In this document: one piece after another, positions 5,356 to 8,150 of the stretch
Position numbering within the stretch: position 1 is the stretch's first letter
How the letters are laid out: each line of letters starts with the position of its first letter
Origin: Candidatus Bathyarchaeota archaeon
Lineage (GTDB): Archaea; Thermoproteota; Bathyarchaeia; TCS64
Length of the DNA: 8,150 nt
Direction of reading: 5' to 3'
NCBI GenBank assembly: GCA_030601645.1
Contig: JAUWBQ010000071.1
Coordinates: 1 to 8,150 of the forward strand
The notes under the pieces: model-generated
Seen by the model: only the letters and a program-made list of their open reading frames with translations
The model's database searches: none
What the model was told of the DNA's origin: nothing
Made by a program: the position numbers and the translations under genes

Positions 5356-7245
5356 ATGAAATTTTCTGAGGACGCAGATCCATACCTCTGGCTGGAAGAT
5401 CTAGACGATCCAAGAGTTCGGGAATGGGCATCCGAGAAGCACAACAGGGCCCTGAGGGAGCTGGGGCCGATCTCGGAGAAGCTCAACCCCCGGATAGAGA
5501 AATACTACTCCATCCCCCTCGTCATAGCCGTCGAGGCGAGCACTCGAGGAGTATTCGTCCTCGCCCGGGAGGACGGGGCCTACAAGATCAAGCTGCTGGC
5601 CTGGGACGGCGGGGTACGCGAGATCGTGGACTCCAGGGACCTCGGCGAGGACGTCCTGATTAAGGCCATATTCGCCGACAAGGGGGGAGGCAGGTTCGCC
5701 ATCTCCTACTCCTTCGGCGGGTCTGACAAGGGGGTCACTGATATCATCGACACGTCTTCGGGGAGGGTCCTGGACCGGCTGGAGGACATGGTGGTCTACT
5801 ACATCGTGTGGCTCGGCGACGACGAGTACTACTACGTCAGGTTCTACCGGGAGGGGGTAACTCCGGACGGGGTTTCTGCCCCCGCGAGCCGGGTGTTCCT
5901 CAGGAAGGGGGGGGAGGAGGCGATGGTCTTCGGCGAGGGGATAGAGACCTCCTACCTGATCTCCCTCAAGGGGAGCGGGGACGGCGCCAAGGCGATGCTC
6001 GGCGTCAGCTACGGCTGGAGCAGGAGCAGCATCTACGCCGGCGACCTGAGACGCCCAGAGGGCTGGAGGAACATCTACGGCGGTGGAGACTTCAGGGCTT
6101 TCCCCATCGACTTCATCGATGGAGACTATCTCGTGACCTCTTACGATGGGGAGGGGTTTGGGAGGATCGTCGCAGTCAGCGAAGACGGCGAGGCGAGGGA
6201 GCTCCTGGGGGAACGGGAATACCCGCTATTCGAGTCTGCGGTAGCGGGCGACAGGATCGTCGCCAACTACCTCGTCGACGCCTCCTCGACCCTCAAGACC
6301 TTCGGCTTGGATGGGGTGGAACTGGACGAGTTCAAGTTCGAGGCCGCCGGTTCCATAGACTACATAAGCACAGCCGGGGACGGCTGCGTCTTCCGATATC
6401 AATCGTTCATGATCCCTCACAGGGTCTACAGCCTGAAAGAGGGGCGGCTGACCGTCCTGGCATCGGAGGAGGTCCGGGGCGACTTCGAGGTGGAGGAGGG
6501 ATGGGCCACCTCCAAGGACGGCACGAAGATCCACACTTTCAACGTGAGGAAGAGGGGGGGCCAACCTAACAAGGCGTTTGTATTCGGATACGGCGGCTTC
6601 TCTATACCCCTGACACCCAGGTTCTTCCCCTTCGTCATCCCCTTCATCGAGGACGGGGGCACCTACGTCCAGGCCAACCTCAGGGGCGGGGCAGAGTACG
6701 GCGAAGGGTGGCACAGGGCCGGCATGAGGGAGAGGAAGCAGAACGTCTTCGACGACTACGCCTCGGTCATCCAGGACCTGAAGGAGAGGGGGTTGCGGGT
6801 GGTGGCCTTCGGCAGGAGCAACGGGGGCCTCCTCGTCGGCACCACCATGACCCAGCGCCCGGAACTCCTGGACGGCGCAGTCATCGGCTACCCGGTCCTT
6901 GACATGCGCAGGTTCCACAAGCTCTACGTCGGCAGGGCCTGGGTCCCCGAGTACGGAGACCCCGACGACCCGGAGGACGCCGCATTTCTCGCCAAGTATT
7001 CACCTTACCACCATATCAGCGGGGACAGAGAGTACCCTCCGATCTTCATGTACACGGGGGTCCACGACGACAGGGTCCACCCCGGCCACGCCTTCAAGTT
7101 CGCGGCCAGGCTTGAGGATGCGGGTCACGACTATCTGCTCAGGGTCGAGGAGAAGAGCGGCCATGCTGGGGCGACCCCCAAGATCAAGATAGAGGAAGAG
7201 TCCGACATCATGGCCTTCGTCTACAAGACCCTCGGGTTGGCTTAG
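5356..7245 (+). CDS. Prolyl oligopeptidase (serine peptidase family S9A)
   Basis: S9A enzymes cut short, mostly proline-containing peptides after Pro in the cytosol; a beta-propeller covers the active site and keeps out folded proteins. The 629-residue length is typical. The N-terminus DPYLWLEDLDDPRVREWASEKH is the usual S9A opening. Beta-propeller sequence fills about 50-395. The alpha/beta-hydrolase domain follows: FGYGGFSIP (410-418), VQANLRGGAEYGEGWH (438-453) and KQNVFDDY (461-468). The nucleophile S488 sits in GRSNGGLLVG, the catalytic D571 in HDDRVHPGHAFKF (with R573 matching the substrate-binding Arg of porcine POP), and the catalytic H603 in KSGHAG. The triad is complete, so the enzyme should be active. 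No signal peptide or membrane segment is seen. Relaxed specificity, as in oligopeptidase B-like or other S9A members, cannot be excluded. It is a single-gene unit, convergent with a small minus-strand gene. Confidence 0.95.
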   Translation: MKFSEDADPYLWLEDLDDPRVREWASEKHNRALRELGPISEKLNPRIEKYYSIPLVIAVEASTRGVFVLAREDGAYKIKLLAWDGGVREIVDSRDLGEDVLIKAIFADKGGGRFAISYSFGGSDKGVTDIIDTSSGRVLDRLEDMVVYYIVWLGDDEYYYVRFYREGVTPDGVSAPASRVFLRKGGEEAMVFGEGIETSYLISLKGSGDGAKAMLGVSYGWSRSSIYAGDLRRPEGWRNIYGGGDFRAFPIDFIDGDYLVTSYDGEGFGRIVAVSEDGEARELLGEREYPLFESAVAGDRIVANYLVDASSTLKTFGLDGVELDEFKFEAAGSIDYISTAGDGCVFRYQSFMIPHRVYSLKEGRLTVLASEEVRGDFEVEEGWATSKDGTKIHTFNVRKRGGQPNKAFVFGYGGFSIPLTPRFFPFVIPFIEDGGTYVQANLRGGAEYGEGWHRAGMRERKQNVFDDYASVIQDLKERGLRVVAFGRSNGGLLVGTTMTQRPELLDGAVIGYPVLDMRRFHKLYVGRAWVPEYGDPDDPEDAAFLAKYSPYHHISGDREYPPIFMYTGVHDDRVHPGHAFKFAARLEDAGHDYLLRVEEKSGHAGATPKIKIEEESDIMAFVYKTLGLA

Positions 7246-7348
7246 GAAACAGGGGAGAAATGAATTAAAAACAAGCAAATGTCCGGGGGTTCCACATTTT
7301 CCAATGCTTTCTCAGTCCCCCGAATCCTCTGATTCCAACTCGGCACAA

Positions 7349-7359
7349 GAAAAAAGGGG
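7349..7359 (-). terminator. Oligo-T terminator after the small acidic protein gene
   Basis: On the minus strand, CCCCTTTTTTC starts 3 bases after the TAA stop. Archaeal RNA polymerase stops at T-tracts without needing a hairpin, so CCCC-T6 is a good candidate. The same arrangement follows the M32 gene at 7704-7715. Confidence 0.6.
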
Positions 7360-7362
7360 TTT

Positions 7363-7539
7363 TTAGCCTTCAACTTTCCGTTCCATCTCGAAACCCGCAG
7401 CTTCGGTGAGCGTCAGTTCCTCTGTTTCCTCGCCTTCTTCCGGCTCTATGTCGGACATCTTATGAAAGGGGTCCTCATCCTCCGGAGAGGAGAAGAGGCT
7501 GCGGATGTTCGTGATGAACCGTTTCAGGGTTTCAGACAC
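7363..7539 (-). CDS. Small acidic hypothetical protein (58 residues)
   Basis: I do not recognise this protein. The start is placed at a GTG (7539) because GGAGGAG at 7554-7548 is a strong Shine-Dalgarno site 8 bases upstream. A longer reading to an ATG at 7614 would add 25 residues encoded over the ribosome site and a TATA-like TTTAAG (7585-7580), so it is unlikely. The product begins MSETLKRFITNIRSLFSS, a possible amphipathic helix with a basic face. A highly acidic, probably disordered tail follows (EDEDPF, DIEPEEGEETEELTLTEAA), ending in ERKVEG. There are no cysteines, membrane helices or known motifs. It has its own promoter and T-tract terminator, which argues that it is a real, separately transcribed gene. 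An acidic tail on a short helix might suggest a partner-binding role, but that is speculative. Confidence 0.6.
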   Translation of the reverse strand: MSETLKRFITNIRSLFSSPEDEDPFHKMSDIEPEEGEETEELTLTEAAGFEMERKVEG

Positions 7540-7547
7540 GGTCCAGG

Positions 7548-7554
7548 CTCCTCC
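7548..7554 (-). promoter_or_regulatory. Strong Shine-Dalgarno site GGAGGAG deciding a GTG start
   Basis: On the minus strand, GGAGGAG lies 8 bases before the GTG at 7539. It is inside the longer frame that begins at 7614, so it argues for the shorter 58-residue product. A TTTAAGGATA element at 7585-7576 is suitably placed as the TATA box, giving a leader of roughly 17 bases. Confidence 0.6.
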
Positions 7555-7664
7555 CTTCCTCCTAGGTTGCCCAGCTATCCTTAAATCGATTCTGAAGCTT
7601 TTTTCCCTTCTCATGTAACATTAGAGTCGAACTTACGTCGGGATGTGATCCTTGCTAGTGGCAA

Positions 7665-7691
7665 CGGAGAAGGTGATCTAATCCTTCTCTG
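7665..7691. repeat. Hairpin-forming inverted repeat downstream of the M32 gene
   Basis: CGGAGAAGG (7665-7673) pairs with CCTTCTCTG (7683-7691) over nine positions, with one G-T wobble, around a nine-base loop TGATCTAAT. It lies 13 bases beyond the T-tract that ends the M32 gene on the minus strand. The adjacent GCGTACGC (7691-7698) is a perfect palindrome. It could be a backup terminator structure, an RNA 3' end, or an operator between the two minus-strand genes. Confidence 0.4.
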
Positions 7692-7703
7692 CGTACGCGA
7701 TGT

Positions 7704-7715
7704 GAAAAAAAGGGG
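7704..7715 (-). terminator. Oligo-T terminator after the M32 carboxypeptidase gene
   Basis: On the minus strand, the TAA stop is followed at once by CCCCTTTTTTTC, a T7 tract. It matches the CCCC-T6-C element behind the next minus-strand gene, indicating that the two genes are transcribed as separate units. Confidence 0.6.
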
Positions 7716-8150
7716 TTAGAACCCGTAGATGGCCTCGTACTTGGCTTCGAGGTAGTCCATGAACGGCTTGACGACGAGGCCTCTGCCCGTGACCCGCTTC
7801 ACAAGCTCCTCCGGCTCGTAGAGCTTGCCGTGCCTGTACACGTTCTCGGTGAGCCAGCCCTTGACCTCCCCGAATCTACCTTTCCGCAGCTTCTCCTTCC
7901 AGTCCGGGAGGTCGCCGTCGATCTTGGCGCGCCAGACTCCGTCGTAGATGTTGCCGAGGGCGTAGCTGGGGAAGTAGCCGAAGGAGCCGCCGGACCAGTG
8001 GGTGTCCTGCATCACCCCCTCGGTGTCGGTCTCTATCTCGACCCCCAGGTAGTCCATGTACTTCTGATTCCAGACCTGAGGCAGCTCCCTCACCTCCAGG
8101 TCACCGTTGAACAGGTCTCTCTCCAGCTCGAACCTGATTATGATGTGTAT
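7716..8150 (-). CDS. M32-family (Taq-type) metallocarboxypeptidase, C-terminal part only
   Basis: The frame enters from the right edge and ends at TAA after 144 visible residues; full M32 enzymes are about 500 residues, so roughly the last 30 per cent is present. M32 enzymes are cytosolic, metal-dependent (Zn or Co) carboxypeptidases that remove single C-terminal residues from peptides. The first residues, IHIIIRFELERDLFNGDLEV, match the conserved segment that follows the metal-binding site. DTHWSGGSFGYFPSYALGN (visible residues 49-67) matches the family signature HWS-x-G-x-FGYFP-x-Y-x-LG. The C-terminus EAKYEAIYGF is typical. The HEXTH-type metal motif would lie upstream, outside the window, so activity cannot be judged. 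A start at a GTG (8093) would be wrong, because the family alignment continues through it. A T7 tract follows the stop. With the nearby prolyl oligopeptidase it suggests a peptide-degradation neighbourhood. Confidence 0.92.
   Translation of the reverse strand: MHIIIRFELERDLFNGDLEVRELPQVWNQKYMDYLGVEIETDTEGVMQDTHWSGGSFGYFPSYALGNIYDGVWRAKIDGDLPDWKEKLRKGRFGEVKGWLTENVYRHGKLYEPEELVKRVTGRGLVVKPFMDYLEAKYEAIYGF

Noticed and set aside
5808..6569. Long plus-strand frame (253 codons) inside the oligopeptidase gene
   Set aside because: An Arg/Gly-rich shadow frame caused by high GC; the overlapping frame carries all S9A motifs.
6226..6918. Long minus-strand frame (230 codons) opposite the oligopeptidase gene
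   Set aside because: Antisense shadow of a GC-rich gene with no recognisable domain and no ribosome site.
7284..7322. CGGGGG/CCCCCG inverted repeat as terminator of the oligopeptidase gene
   Set aside because: Six-base arms with a 27-base loop and no T-tract after the right arm; too weak to call.
7540..7614. Longer form of the small acidic protein starting at an ATG
   Set aside because: The added codons run over the TATA-like element and the GGAGGAG site that points to the GTG at 7539.

Overview
The window reads as a piece of an archaeal chromosome. The strongest marker is a full-length TiaS (tRNA-Ile2 agmatinylcytidine synthetase), an enzyme known only from archaea. Supporting signs are a stand-alone Lrp/AsnC ligand-binding (RAM) protein, an XRE-HTH protein fused to a CBS pair, an archaeal-looking TATA/BRE promoter placed for a leaderless transcript, purine-rich Shine-Dalgarno sites matching GGAGGTGA, repeated TTG start codons, and oligo-T terminators. 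Most genes are GC-rich. A Thermoproteota-type lineage such as Bathyarchaeia would fit, but that assignment is an inference.

Layout from left to right. A HAD-family hydrolase (minus) runs off the left edge; it is missing from a simple ATG-to-stop search because its stop lies outside the window. It is divergent from a 75-residue RAM-domain protein (plus, TTG start). An HTH-CBS regulator (minus) converges on the RAM gene and is divergent from tiaS (plus, TTG start). Downstream of tiaS is a two-gene unit of a small nitroreductase (TTG start) and a flavin-reductase-like split-barrel protein, separated by 2 bases. Next is an AT-rich island of about 1 kb holding one four-helix membrane protein of unknown function (minus) and a long AT-rich divergent upstream region. 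Then come a complete, cytosolic S9A prolyl oligopeptidase (plus), a small acidic hypothetical protein (minus, 58 residues, GTG start), and the C-terminal third of an M32 (Taq-type) carboxypeptidase (minus) that runs off the right edge.

These genes are mostly ordinary housekeeping and accessory metabolism. TiaS lets tRNA-Ile2 decode AUA. The nitroreductase and flavin reductase form a plausible FMN redox pair. The prolyl oligopeptidase and M32 carboxypeptidase both act in intracellular peptide breakdown, though they are convergent and not one operon. I see no CRISPR array, insertion sequence, tRNA or rRNA.

The points most worth a second look are the AT-rich membrane-protein island with a helically phased ATCTCG repeat upstream, the HAD enzyme with Ser in place of the usual second motif-I Asp, and a shared CCCC-T6/7 terminator behind two neighbouring minus-strand genes.
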